Origin: Clostridia bacterium
GTDB lineage: Bacteria; Bacillota; Clostridia; Oscillospirales; Butyricicoccaceae
Assembly: GCA_017547995.1 (NCBI GenBank)
Contig: JAFYNW010000157.1
Span: 1 to 8,930 of the forward strand
Length of the DNA stretch: 8,930 bases
Reading direction: 5' to 3'
The stretch's first letter is position 1. Each line of letters opens with the position of its first letter. The position numbers and the translations under genes were made by a program. The notes under the pieces are model-generated. The model was not told where the DNA came from. It searched no databases and saw only the letters and a list, made by a program, of their open reading frames with translations. Shown here one piece after another: positions 1-6,223 of the stretch.

Positions 1-446
1 AGAAGGGCAGTCATCAGATGGATGGCTACTTTGACTTTGTCGTGCCTCCGCTTGAAGGCTTCTGGTGGCAGGATGGCATAGAAGGTGTTGGTTATTCTGA
101 TAAATCATCTTTCAACTGGATTTCGGTCATCCGTATGCCTGTTTTTGTCACAAAGGAAGAGTTTGAATGGGCTGTGCAGGAAGCCGAAAAGAAAAAGAAA
201 GTCGACTGCTCAAAGGCCGAGTTTATTACAATTACAGAAGGCGAATGTGTCCACATGATGCATATAGGTCCGTTTGACGATGAGCCCGCAACCGTTGCAA
301 TTATGGATGAATATATCGAAAAGATGGGATATAAGAATGATTTCAGCGATACACGACTTCACCACGAAATATACATTTCCGATATGCGTAAAACAGAGCC
401 GGAAAAGCTTAAAACTGTAATCCGTCATCCAATAATAAGAAAATAG
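1..446 (+). CDS. GyrI-like small-molecule-binding domain protein (5' end outside window)
   Basis: The reading frame is already open at base 3 (K-G-S-H-Q precede the first Met at 18), so the gene starts upstream and Met-18 is probably internal. The visible part is about 147 residues. It matches, from memory, the C-terminal two thirds of the roughly 205-residue stand-alone GyrI-like family: GYFDFVVPPLEGFWW near the start, then FVTKEEFEWAVQEAEKKKK, MMHIGPFDDEP, and the closing HHEIYISDMRKTEPEKLKTVIRH. These proteins have the SHS2/GyrI fold used as an effector-binding module in BmrR/Rob-type regulators and in stand-alone cytosolic drug- or metabolite-binding proteins. No DNA-binding domain is visible, but the missing N-terminus could only add about 60 residues in the usual family architecture. 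The ligand cannot be told from sequence. A hairpin terminator follows directly, so this gene ends its transcript. Family call fairly sure, function vague. Confidence 0.8.
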   Translation, partial: KGSHQMDGYFDFVVPPLEGFWWQDGIEGVGYSDKSSFNWISVIRMPVFVTKEEFEWAVQEAEKKKKVDCSKAEFITITEGECVHMMHIGPFDDEPATVAIMDEYIEKMGYKNDFSDTRLHHEIYISDMRKTEPEKLKTVIRHPIIRK

Positions 447-452
447 TGCCAC

Positions 453-482
453 AAAACCGCTCAGATGGGCGGTTTTTTCTTT
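453..482 (+). terminator. Rho-independent terminator after the GyrI-like gene
   Basis: The arms AAAACCGCTC (453-462) and GGGCGGTTTT (467-476) pair with one U-G wobble around an AGAT loop. The T-run is 473-478 (partly in the stem), followed by CTTTATT. It starts 6 bases after the stop codon at 444-446 and separates this gene from aroM. Confidence 0.85.
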
Positions 483-502
483 ATTGATAATACTGAAAAA
501 TG

Positions 503-531
503 TAGATTATTTTTGCATTTTAGTGTATAAT
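503..531 (+). promoter_or_regulatory. Possible sigma-A promoter for aroM
   Basis: A perfect TATAAT is at 526-531, 34 bases before the aroM start codon and just downstream of the preceding terminator, where a promoter would be needed. The matching -35 region (around 503-508, TAGATT) is poor. A better -35-like hexamer, TTGCAT at 513-518, is too close to this -10; it would need TATAAA at 534-539 with a short 15-base spacer. The -10 is convincing, the exact pairing is not. Confidence 0.4.
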
Positions 532-565
532 TATATAAACATAAATTCATACGGAGGTAATACAG

Positions 566-1237
566 ATGGTTAAAATCGGCGGAATTACAGTAGGTCAGTC
601 GCCACGCGTGGATATCACTCCGGACATCCTGCCAATTTTCGGAGACAACGTTGAACTTATTGAGCTTGGCGGACTTGATGGTCTGACTCACGAAGAAATT
701 GAAGCATTCGCACCGCAGGAAGGTGACTACGTACTCGTTTCCAAAATGAAGGACGGCTCATCGGTACGATTTGCAGAAAAATATGTATTGCCACGAATTC
801 AGAAGCATATTGAAACATTGGAAGAGCAGGGAGTAAGCCTCATTGCAATGTTCTGCACGGGTAATTTCCCTGACGTATTTCATTCCAACGTTCCATTGAT
901 TTTCCCGAGTAAAATCCTCGAAGCATTCGTACCGGCTGTTGCAGATAACAGTAAGCTTATCGTTGTCACACCGGACGAAAAGCAGCTTGCGCAGTCAATG
1001 AAAAAGTGGAGTGCTTATATCGAAGTGGAAAAAGTATTCTATGCTTCGCCATATACAGGCGACGGACGTCTTGAAATCGTTGCTGAGGAGATAAAGCATC
1101 TTGAAGGCAAGTTCGTTGTGCTTGATTGTATGGGTTATACAAAAGAAATGAAAGATATGTTTGCGCGTGTAACCGGAAAGAAGGTTATCCTTCCGCGTAC
1201 ACTTCTTGCGCGTAACATAATGGAGCTTATAGATTAA
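566..1237 (+). CDS. aroM: AroM family protein
   Basis: This 223-residue protein is close to the length of E. coli AroM (about 225). It shows the family's landmarks: the N-terminal strand and loop ITVGQSPRVDITPDI (residues 7-21), a central MFCTGNF (95-101) and DCMGY (187-191) near the C-terminus. The two cysteines (97 and 188) sit about 90 residues apart in equivalent loops, which resembles the two-cysteine layout of Asp/Glu racemase-like folds; that comparison is my inference. The biochemical role of AroM is not established. In E. coli it lies beside aroL under TyrR control, hence the name. The start is supported by GGAGG at 553-557, 8 bases upstream of ATG. The lipid kinase gene begins 18 bases after the stop, suggesting cotranscription. 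DAHP synthase and chorismate mutase genes lie about 3 kb downstream on the other strand, so an aromatic link is possible but unproven. Confidence 0.85.
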   Translation: MVKIGGITVGQSPRVDITPDILPIFGDNVELIELGGLDGLTHEEIEAFAPQEGDYVLVSKMKDGSSVRFAEKYVLPRIQKHIETLEEQGVSLIAMFCTGNFPDVFHSNVPLIFPSKILEAFVPAVADNSKLIVVTPDEKQLAQSMKKWSAYIEVEKVFYASPYTGDGRLEIVAEEIKHLEGKFVVLDCMGYTKEMKDMFARVTGKKVILPRTLLARNIMELID

Positions 1238-1255
1238 AGTGGATGGTGGATAAAA

Positions 1256-2173
1256 ATGAAGCATATATTTATAGTGAATCCTGCAGCGGGAGGGGAAGAC
1301 AGTACAAGAAAAATTGCCGAAGCGGTAAAAACTCTTGCGGCAAAAAAGAACTTTGATTATAAGGTGTGGGTAACAGAGCGTCCGAAGCACGCCGTTGAAA
1401 TCGTGCATAAGGTGATGGCACAGAATCCTGATGAAACCGTGAGATTTTATGCCTGCGGTGGCGACGGTACACTCAATGAAGTTGCACAGGGTGTCGTGAA
1501 TTATGAAAACGCCCAGATTACTAATCTTCCTTATGGCACAGGCAATGACTTTGTCAGAATATTCAAGGAAGACGGCGAGTTTTCAATTGAAAATCTTGTT
1601 GACGGCGAAGTTATGGATATCGATTATATCGAAACCGATAAAGGCATTTCGCTGAATATCACAACCATCGGTCTTGATGCTAGAATAGCAAGAGGTATGC
1701 AGAAATATAAGCGTATCTTCAAGAAAAATGGTCAGGTGCCTTACGTTGTTGCGATTTTTGAAAATCTCATTACTCCTATTTCGAGAAATCTGAAAATCGA
1801 AATCGATGGCAACGACGTGTCGGGTGACTACGTTGTGCTTCTTGCAGCTAACGGAAATTACTATGGTGGAGGCTTCAATCCTGTGCCGGATGCAAGTGTA
1901 ACGGATGGCAAGCTGGACGTACTCCTTATCAAAAGGCTTTCGAGATTCACAATTGCAAGAGTTATAAATGCATATAAGAATGGCGAATACAAAAAATATC
2001 CGCAGTACATAGATTATTACGAAGCAAAAGATATCGTTGTTAAACAGAATGACAAATACATTATGGACTTAAACCTGGATGGAGAGGTTTTTGGGGTAAG
2101 TGAAACGAAAATATCTGTCAGTCAGAAGAAAATTCACTTCGTTGTGCCGAAAAAACATGCCGTTCACGAATAA
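1256..2173 (+). CDS. Diacylglycerol/lipid kinase family protein (YegS/BmrU type)
   Basis: This 305-residue soluble protein has the DAGK catalytic-domain signature. The N-terminal nucleotide-binding strand reads IFIVNPAAGG (residues 4-13), GGDGT is at 68-72 followed by LNEV, and LPYGTGNDF at 91-99 is the phosphate/substrate-binding loop. The C-terminal beta-sandwich domain carries KLDVLLI and, near residue 270, NLDGE, which fits the conserved acidic GE/DGE segment. Such enzymes transfer ATP phosphate to diacylglycerol or related lipids at the inner face of the membrane; DgkB of Firmicutes recycles diacylglycerol from lipoteichoic acid synthesis. There is no membrane segment, which excludes the small integral DgkA type. 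Whether the substrate is diacylglycerol, undecaprenol-like or a sphingoid lipid cannot be read here. The ribosome binding site is weak (GGTGG at 1245-1249), consistent with translation following aroM. No terminator is visible before groES. Confidence 0.88.
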   Translation: MKHIFIVNPAAGGEDSTRKIAEAVKTLAAKKNFDYKVWVTERPKHAVEIVHKVMAQNPDETVRFYACGGDGTLNEVAQGVVNYENAQITNLPYGTGNDFVRIFKEDGEFSIENLVDGEVMDIDYIETDKGISLNITTIGLDARIARGMQKYKRIFKKNGQVPYVVAIFENLITPISRNLKIEIDGNDVSGDYVVLLAANGNYYGGGFNPVPDASVTDGKLDVLLIKRLSRFTIARVINAYKNGEYKKYPQYIDYYEAKDIVVKQNDKYIMDLNLDGEVFGVSETKISVSQKKIHFVVPKKHAVHE

Positions 2174-2199
2174 AAATCAGGAAATTTTACAAAATTGTC

Positions 2200-2228
2200 T
2201 TGCAATTTATTTCAATGTGATGTATTAT
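2200..2228 (+). promoter_or_regulatory. groESL promoter (sigma-A type), without a visible CIRCE
   Basis: TTGCAA (2200-2205) and TATTAT (2223-2228) are separated by an ideal 17 bases, which puts the transcript start near 2235 and gives a leader of roughly 45 bases. The leader ends in AAAGGAG (2267-2273), 7 bases before the groES ATG. I looked for the HrcA operator CIRCE (TTAGCACTC-N9-GAGTGCTAA) and found only an isolated TTAGTGTTT at 2234-2242 with no matching right arm. Confidence 0.75.
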
Positions 2229-2280
2229 ATATGTTAGTGTTTGAAAAAAGAAAATTTATTACTATAAAAGGAGCGTTTTT

Positions 2281-2547
2281 ATGAAACTCGTACCACTTCA
2301 AGACAGAGTTGTCATCAAAATGACAGAAATTGAAGAAACAACAAAGAGCGGCCTCATTCTCACAGGTTCCGCAAAAGAAAAGCCACAGTGCGCAGAAATC
2401 GTAGCACTTGGTCCAGACGTTAAGATCAACGTTAAGATCGGCGATAAGGTATTCACAAAGAAGTTTGCTGGCGTAGAAGTAAGAGTCGACAAGGAAGATC
2501 TCCACATCATCGGCCAGAGCGATATTCTCGCAATTCTCGAAGACTAA
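2281..2547 (+). CDS. groES: Co-chaperonin GroES (Cpn10)
   Basis: This 88-residue protein is the complete heptameric lid of the GroEL folding chamber. It opens with the conserved KLVPLQDRVVIK (residues 2-13). The mobile loop that docks on GroEL is ETTKSGLILTGSAKEKPQ (residues 19-36), including the hydrophobic LIL contact. It continues through AEIVALGPD and VKIGDKV to the closing QSDILAILED. It is shorter than the 94-97 residues common in the family because the roof-hairpin region around residues 46-52 is short. The ATG is preceded by AAAGGAG at 7 bases. groEL follows after 18 bases with its own GGAGG, the standard groESL operon. Codon use is strongly biased, as expected for a very abundant protein. 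Confidence 0.97.
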   Translation: MKLVPLQDRVVIKMTEIEETTKSGLILTGSAKEKPQCAEIVALGPDVKINVKIGDKVFTKKFAGVEVRVDKEDLHIIGQSDILAILED

Positions 2548-2565
2548 TTCCGGAGGAAATAACAA

Positions 2566-4188
2566 ATGGTTAAGGAAATTATTTTTGGCGAAGAAGCTCG
2601 CCGCGCTCTCGAACGCGGTGTTAACAAGCTCGCAGATACAGTTAAGGTAACACTCGGTCCTAAGGGCAGAAACGTTGTTATCGATAAGAAGTACGGCACA
2701 CCACTCATCACAAACGACGGTGTTACAATTGCTCGTGAAATCATCCTCGATGATATTTTCGAAAATCAGGGCGCACAGCTCGTTCGTGAAGTTGCTACAA
2801 AGACAAACGACGTAGCAGGTGACGGTACAACAACAGCTACACTTCTTGCTCAGGCTCTCATCCGTGAAGGCCTCAAGAACCTCGCTGCAGGTGCAAACCC
2901 AGTTGTTCTCAGAAAGGGTATTGCAAAGGCTGTTGACGTAGCAGTTGAAGAAATCAAGAAGAACGCACACAAGGTTAACGGCACACAGGACATCGCTCGT
3001 GTTGCTGGCGTTTCCTCCGGTGACGAAAACATCGGTCACCTCATTGCTGAAGCAATGGAAAAGGTTACATCCAATGGCGTTATCACAGTTGAAGAATCCA
3101 AGACAGCTGAAACATACTCCGAAGTTGTTGAAGGTATGCAGTTCGACCGTGGTTACATCACACCATACATGGTAACAGATACAGATAAGATGGAAGCAGT
3201 TATCGACGATGCTGTTATCCTTATCACAGACAAGAAGATTTCCAACATCCAGGAAATCCTCCCACTTCTCGAAGAAGTTATGAACGCTGGCAGAAAGCTC
3301 TTCATCATCGCTGATGACCTCGAAGGCGAAGCTCTCTCCACACTCATCGTTAACAAGCTCCGCGGCACATTCGTTTGCGTAGCAGTTAAGGCTCCTGGCT
3401 TCGGTGAAAGACGTAAGGAAATGCTCAAGGATATCGCAGCTCTCACAGGCGGCGTTGTTATCACAGAAGAACTCGGCTACGAGCTCAAGGATACAACAAT
3501 GCAGATGCTCGGTATGGCATCCCAGATCAAGGTTACAAAGGAAAACACAATCATTGTTGGCGGTGCTGGCGCAGCTGAAGACATTCAGGACAGAATCAAC
3601 CTCATCAAGTCTGAAATCGAAACAACAACATCTGATTTCGATAAGGAAAAGCTCCAGGAACGTATGGCTAAGCTTTCCGGCGGTGTTGCTATCATCAAGG
3701 TAGGTGCTGCTACAGAAACAGAAATGAGAGAAAAGAAGCTCAGAATCGAAGACGCTCTCAACGCAACTAAGGCTGCTGTTGAAGAAGGCATCGTTGCAGG
3801 TGGTGGTACAGCTTACGTTAACGCTATCAACGCAGTTTCCAAGCTCATCACAAAGGTTGACGGCGACGAAAAGACAGGCGTTAAGATCGTTATGAAGGCT
3901 CTCGAAGAACCAGTTAAGCAGATTGCTGCAAACGCAGGTATCGATGGCTCTATCGTTATCGAAAAGATCAAGAACGCAAAGCGCGTAGGCTACGGCTTCG
4001 ACGCATACAACGAAGTATACGTTGATATGGTTAAGGCTGGTATTGTTGACCCAACTAAGGTTACACGTTCCGCTCTCCAGAACGCAGCTTCCGTTGCAGC
4101 TATGGTTCTCACAACAGAAAGCATCATTGCTGAAAAGAAGGAGCCAGTTGCTCCAGCTCCAGCAATGGGCGGCGACATGATGTATTAA
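2566..4188 (+). CDS. groEL: Chaperonin GroEL (Cpn60/Hsp60)
   Basis: This complete 540-residue chaperonin forms the double-ring ATP-driven folding chamber with GroES in the cytosol. The equatorial domain has TLGPKGRNVVIDK (29-41), Asp51 (E. coli Asp52) in NDGVT, and the ATP loop GDGTTTAT (85-92, Asp86 matching E. coli Asp87). The apical domain has FDRGYITPYMV and APGFGERRKEMLKDIA. The return to the equatorial domain shows GAATETEMREKKLRIEDAL, whose IED Asp is the catalytic Asp398 equivalent, and EEGIVAGGGTA. The tail is short, ending in MGGDMMY, and lacks long GGM repeats. GGAGG at 2552-2556 supports the ATG. Codons are extremely skewed (threonine almost always ACA, leucine mostly CTC, lysine mostly AAG), a sign of high expression. 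The gene is closed by a strong terminator. Confidence 0.99.
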   Translation: MVKEIIFGEEARRALERGVNKLADTVKVTLGPKGRNVVIDKKYGTPLITNDGVTIAREIILDDIFENQGAQLVREVATKTNDVAGDGTTTATLLAQALIREGLKNLAAGANPVVLRKGIAKAVDVAVEEIKKNAHKVNGTQDIARVAGVSSGDENIGHLIAEAMEKVTSNGVITVEESKTAETYSEVVEGMQFDRGYITPYMVTDTDKMEAVIDDAVILITDKKISNIQEILPLLEEVMNAGRKLFIIADDLEGEALSTLIVNKLRGTFVCVAVKAPGFGERRKEMLKDIAALTGGVVITEELGYELKDTTMQMLGMASQIKVTKENTIIVGGAGAAEDIQDRINLIKSEIETTTSDFDKEKLQERMAKLSGGVAIIKVGAATETEMREKKLRIEDALNATKAAVEEGIVAGGGTAYVNAINAVSKLITKVDGDEKTGVKIVMKALEEPVKQIAANAGIDGSIVIEKIKNAKRVGYGFDAYNEVYVDMVKAGIVDPTKVTRSALQNAASVAAMVLTTESIIAEKKEPVAPAPAMGGDMMY

Positions 4189-4212
4189 TAGATACTCATA
4201 TATAAAGAAAAG

Positions 4213-4239
4213 TCCGGTGTGAATAACACCGGATTTTTT
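4213..4239 (+). terminator. Rho-independent terminator of groESL
   Basis: TCCGGTGT (4213-4220) and ACACCGGA (4226-4233) form a perfect 8-bp stem with a GAATA loop, followed by six T (4234-4239). It lies 24 bases after the groEL stop. On the minus strand the stem is followed by CTTTTCTTTAT, so it may also act weakly as a backstop for the convergent gene. Confidence 0.93.
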
Positions 4240-4246
4240 ATGCAGT

Positions 4247-4272
4247 AAAAAGCCGCCCGTTAAAGGACGGCT
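4247..4272 (-). terminator. Rho-independent terminator of the chorismate mutase gene
   Basis: Read on the minus strand, AGCCGTCC (4272-4265) pairs with GGGCGGCT (4258-4251) with one wobble around a six-base loop, followed by TTTTT when the last stem base is counted (4251-4247). It starts 15 bases after the stop of the minus-strand gene. Its T-run ends only 7 bases from the T-run of the groEL terminator, so the two convergent transcripts have back-to-back terminators. Confidence 0.85.
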
Positions 4273-4286
4273 TGTGCTTTATAGAA

Positions 4287-5138
4287 TTAGTATGGCTTTC
4301 TGGAAGCAAGAACCTTGAAGAATGGAGCTTCAGTCTGGAGCTGAAGAACGAGAGCACGTGTATGTGTATCGAGAAGGTTTGCTTCGAGGTCAACTGAAAC
4401 GATATTTGTGTTGAAAGATTCATCATAGCTGAGACGAAGGAAGGAGATGTTGATCTTCTTGTCTGCGATGATGTTGAGATACTTTGCAAGTTCACCGGAA
4501 CGGTTAGGGAAGTGGAAGATAATTGTTGTCATATCATGCTGTGCATCGAGAACGAGATGCTTTGAAATGATAACAAGAGTCTGTCCGGATTCGAGAGGAA
4601 TCATAGCGTTTACGAAAAGACCGTACTTTATGAGATTATCAAAAAGCTTTTCTGTATCGTGAACGTGCTTGATTTTGATGATTGCGTATGTAGTTGCGCC
4701 TTCAACAACAGCCTTGAGAGCCTCGTCATCAGACTGGGATGGAATAGGGTCTGCAAGGAAAGGATACTTGGAAGTGTTGAGTGCTGGAATAGCGCTGCCG
4801 CAGGCAAAGTCGCCGAGAGGGAGCTCTGTGAGAGAATCCTTGATGAATTCGAGACCGTCGTCGCCTGTTTTTGCAACACGTGCTTCATACTGGATTTCAC
4901 GGCTCATACGGAGAATTGTATTCCAGATTGTAGTTGCACGGGAAGCGTTGTCAGCATCAAGACCTGCTGTTACGTTGCTGATTATGAACTTTTCACGGTT
5001 AGGGTCATAAATAGCAGAGTTGTCTTCAGCTTTGAATTCTGCAACCTGATTGGAGATGCCAAATCTTTTGATAATTGCTTCTTTAATAGTAGAATCACAT
5101 TCGTCGATGATTCTTCTTAAAACTTCGAGCTTGCTCAT
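4287..5138 (-). CDS. Chorismate mutase (AroQ) with degenerate prephenate dehydratase-like region and ACT domain
   Basis: The protein has 283 residues from the chosen ATG at 5138. Another in-frame ATG at 5150 was rejected because its bases are part of the GGAGG ribosome binding site (5144-5148). Residues 1-90 are an AroQ chorismate mutase. Aligned by eye to E. coli P-protein, Arg8, Arg25, Lys36, Asp45, Arg48, Glu49, Ser79 and Gln83 match Arg11, Arg28, Lys39, Asp48, Arg51, Glu52, Ser84 and Gln88, so chorismate-to-prephenate activity is likely intact. Residues 202-280 are an ACT regulatory domain starting TTIIFHFPNRSGELAKYL. The middle (about 105-198) is only half the length of a prephenate dehydratase domain. 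It resembles the first lobe (DDEALKAVVEGATTYAIIKI) but lacks GPxGTYS, PIENS and the TRF catalytic motif; ACT also lacks ESRP. Annotation pipelines may call this pheA; I doubt dehydratase activity. DAHP synthase lies 117 bases upstream on the same strand. Confidence 0.85.
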   Translation of the reverse strand: MSKLEVLRRIIDECDSTIKEAIIKRFGISNQVAEFKAEDNSAIYDPNREKFIISNVTAGLDADNASRATTIWNTILRMSREIQYEARVAKTGDDGLEFIKDSLTELPLGDFACGSAIPALNTSKYPFLADPIPSQSDDEALKAVVEGATTYAIIKIKHVHDTEKLFDNLIKYGLFVNAMIPLESGQTLVIISKHLVLDAQHDMTTIIFHFPNRSGELAKYLNIIADKKINISFLRLSYDESFNTNIVSVDLEANLLDTHTRALVLQLQTEAPFFKVLASRKPY

Positions 5139-5198
5139 AATAACCTCCATATTAGTATTATCAGTATAGACTAAGAATAATAATTTGTTATTGGTATT

Positions 5199-5227
5199 AT
5201 TATAACATATAATTCTTAAAATGAAAA
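5199..5227 (-). promoter_or_regulatory. Extended -10 promoter for the chorismate mutase gene
   Basis: On the minus strand TATAAT (5204-5199) is preceded by TGT, giving the extended -10 form TGnTATAAT. A -35-like TTTTCA (5227-5222) lies 17 bases further upstream. The predicted start leaves a leader of about 55 bases. The gene can thus be transcribed independently of the DAHP synthase gene just upstream, although read-through is also possible because no terminator is visible between them. Confidence 0.65.
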
Positions 5228-5255
5228 GAAAAAATATAGAATTTCAATGAAAAAA

Positions 5256-6086
5256 TTAAATCGAACGGCCGATAGCCTTGACGACAGGATTCAATTCATT
5301 CATAAGTGAAGTAAAGGATTCGATTGTAAGAGTCTGCTCGGGGTCACAGGAGGACTCGCGAGGATTGATATGTGTTTCAATAATGAGTCCGTCTGCACCG
5401 GCAGCTGCAGCAGCAAGAGAAAGAGGCTTTACAAGCCAGTGTATGCCGGCAGCATGGCTAGGGTCAACCACAACAGGAAGGTGAGTAAGGCGCTTGAGAA
5501 CTGGTACAGCAGAAATATCAAGAGTATTTCTTGTAAAGGTTTCGTACGTTCTTATGCCACGCTCGCAAAGGATAACGTTTTTGTTGCCCTCCTTCATAAT
5601 GTATTCCGCTGAAAGAAGGAACTCTTCAATAGTGTTTGCAAAGCCGCGCTTGAGAAGAACAGGCTTGTCTGTTTTGCCCAGCTTTTTAAGGAGGTCGAAG
5701 TTCTGCATATTTCGTGCACCGACCTGAATAATGTCGATTTTTTCAACGAAATAATCGAGCTCGTCAGCAGACATAATTTCAGAAATGACAGGCATATTAT
5801 GCTTGCTGCCTATATCGCTGAGAATATCAAGTCCCATAGTGCCCATACCCTGAAAACTGTATGGAGAAGTGCGAGGCTTGAAAGCACCGCCGCGCAAAAC
5901 GGAAGCGCCCAGATTCTTTACCTTATCGGCGATTTTATCTGTAGCTTCAAAGCTGTCGATGACACAAGGACCGGCCATAATCGTCAGTTTATCGCCGCCT
6001 ATTTCAACGCCTTTTACGTTTATAATCGTGCGGTCATCTTCATTTTTTCTGGAATATATATAATTCTGATATTCAAAATCTTTCAC
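5256..6086 (-). CDS. aroF: 3-deoxy-7-phosphoheptulonate (DAHP) synthase, type I-beta, core domain only
   Basis: This 276-residue enzyme condenses phosphoenolpyruvate with erythrose 4-phosphate, the committing step of the shikimate pathway. It has the KDO8P-synthase-like TIM barrel of the I-beta subclass: IMAGPCVID (36-44, metal ligand Cys41), LRGGAFKPRTSPYSFQG (64-80), QVGARNMQNF (121-130), LLKRG (144-148), CERGIRT (174-180), DPSHAAG (208-214, His211), IIETH (Glu237) and CDPEQTL (Asp248, Gln251). All four expected metal ligands (Cys, His, Glu, Asp) are present. It lacks both the N-terminal ferredoxin-like regulatory domain of Thermotoga-type enzymes and the AroQ mutase fusion of Bacillus-type enzymes, so it has no built-in feedback domain. 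The start is GTG at 6086, supported by GGAGGG (6092-6097) 5 bases upstream. The neighbouring chorismate mutase-ACT gene could supply regulation in trans. Confidence 0.93.
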   Translation of the reverse strand: MKDFEYQNYIYSRKNEDDRTIINVKGVEIGGDKLTIMAGPCVIDSFEATDKIADKVKNLGASVLRGGAFKPRTSPYSFQGMGTMGLDILSDIGSKHNMPVISEIMSADELDYFVEKIDIIQVGARNMQNFDLLKKLGKTDKPVLLKRGFANTIEEFLLSAEYIMKEGNKNVILCERGIRTYETFTRNTLDISAVPVLKRLTHLPVVVDPSHAAGIHWLVKPLSLAAAAAGADGLIIETHINPRESSCDPEQTLTIESFTSLMNELNPVVKAIGRSI

Positions 6087-6114
6087 AATAGCCCTCCAGG
6101 ATATTTATAATATA

Positions 6115-6143
6115 ATCATATAATTTATTTTTGGTATTGTCAA
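6115..6143 (-). promoter_or_regulatory. DAHP synthase promoter (consensus -35)
   Basis: On the minus strand a perfect TTGACA (6143-6138) and TATGAT (6120-6115) are separated by exactly 17 bases. The predicted transcript starts near 6108, leaving a leader of only about 20 bases, too short for a T-box or other riboswitch, so any control should act at the DNA level. Confidence 0.8.
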
Positions 6144-6150
6144 GTTATAG

Positions 6151-6179
6151 TTTACAAAATAGGCTTGATATGGTATGAT
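6151..6179 (+). promoter_or_regulatory. Promoter of the D-/L-threonine aldolase-type operon
   Basis: TTTACA (6151-6156) and TATGAT (6174-6179) are separated by 17 bases. The -10 is preceded by TGG, giving the extended form TGnTATGAT. The -35 hexamer lies only 7 bases from the divergent DAHP synthase -35, so the two polymerase footprints must overlap. Confidence 0.75.
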
Positions 6180-6223
6180 GAATATATAACCAAACAATAT
6201 ATATCATTATAGGAGTGATGCTT

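Noticed and set aside
18..20. ATG 18 as a true start of the GyrI-like gene
   Set aside because: The frame is open to the window edge, no ribosome binding site precedes it, and the family normally has about 60 more N-terminal residues.
2183..2196. Terminator between the lipid kinase gene and groES
   Set aside because: AATTTT-AC-AAAATT is A/T-only with a 2-base loop and no T-run; too weak to call.
2212..3039. 275-codon minus-strand open frame opposite groES and groEL
   Set aside because: Same artefact: strong codon bias of groESL removes stop codons from the antisense frame. The product is Cys-rich, resembles nothing, and has no start signal.
5139..5150. Four-residue longer N-terminus (MEVI) for the chorismate mutase
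   Set aside because: The upstream ATG is part of ATGGAGG, the ribosome binding site for the ATG at 5138; it has no site of its own.
5139..5255. T-box or other riboswitch leader before the chorismate mutase gene
   Set aside because: The predicted leader is only about 55 A/T-rich bases with no T-box sequence or strong terminator/antiterminator pair.
6215..6223. Upstream GTG 6215 or ATG 6218 as start of the D-amino acid enzyme
   Set aside because: Both overlap or crowd AGGAG (6211-6215); GTG 6224 has a normal 8-base spacing and gives the usual family N-terminus.
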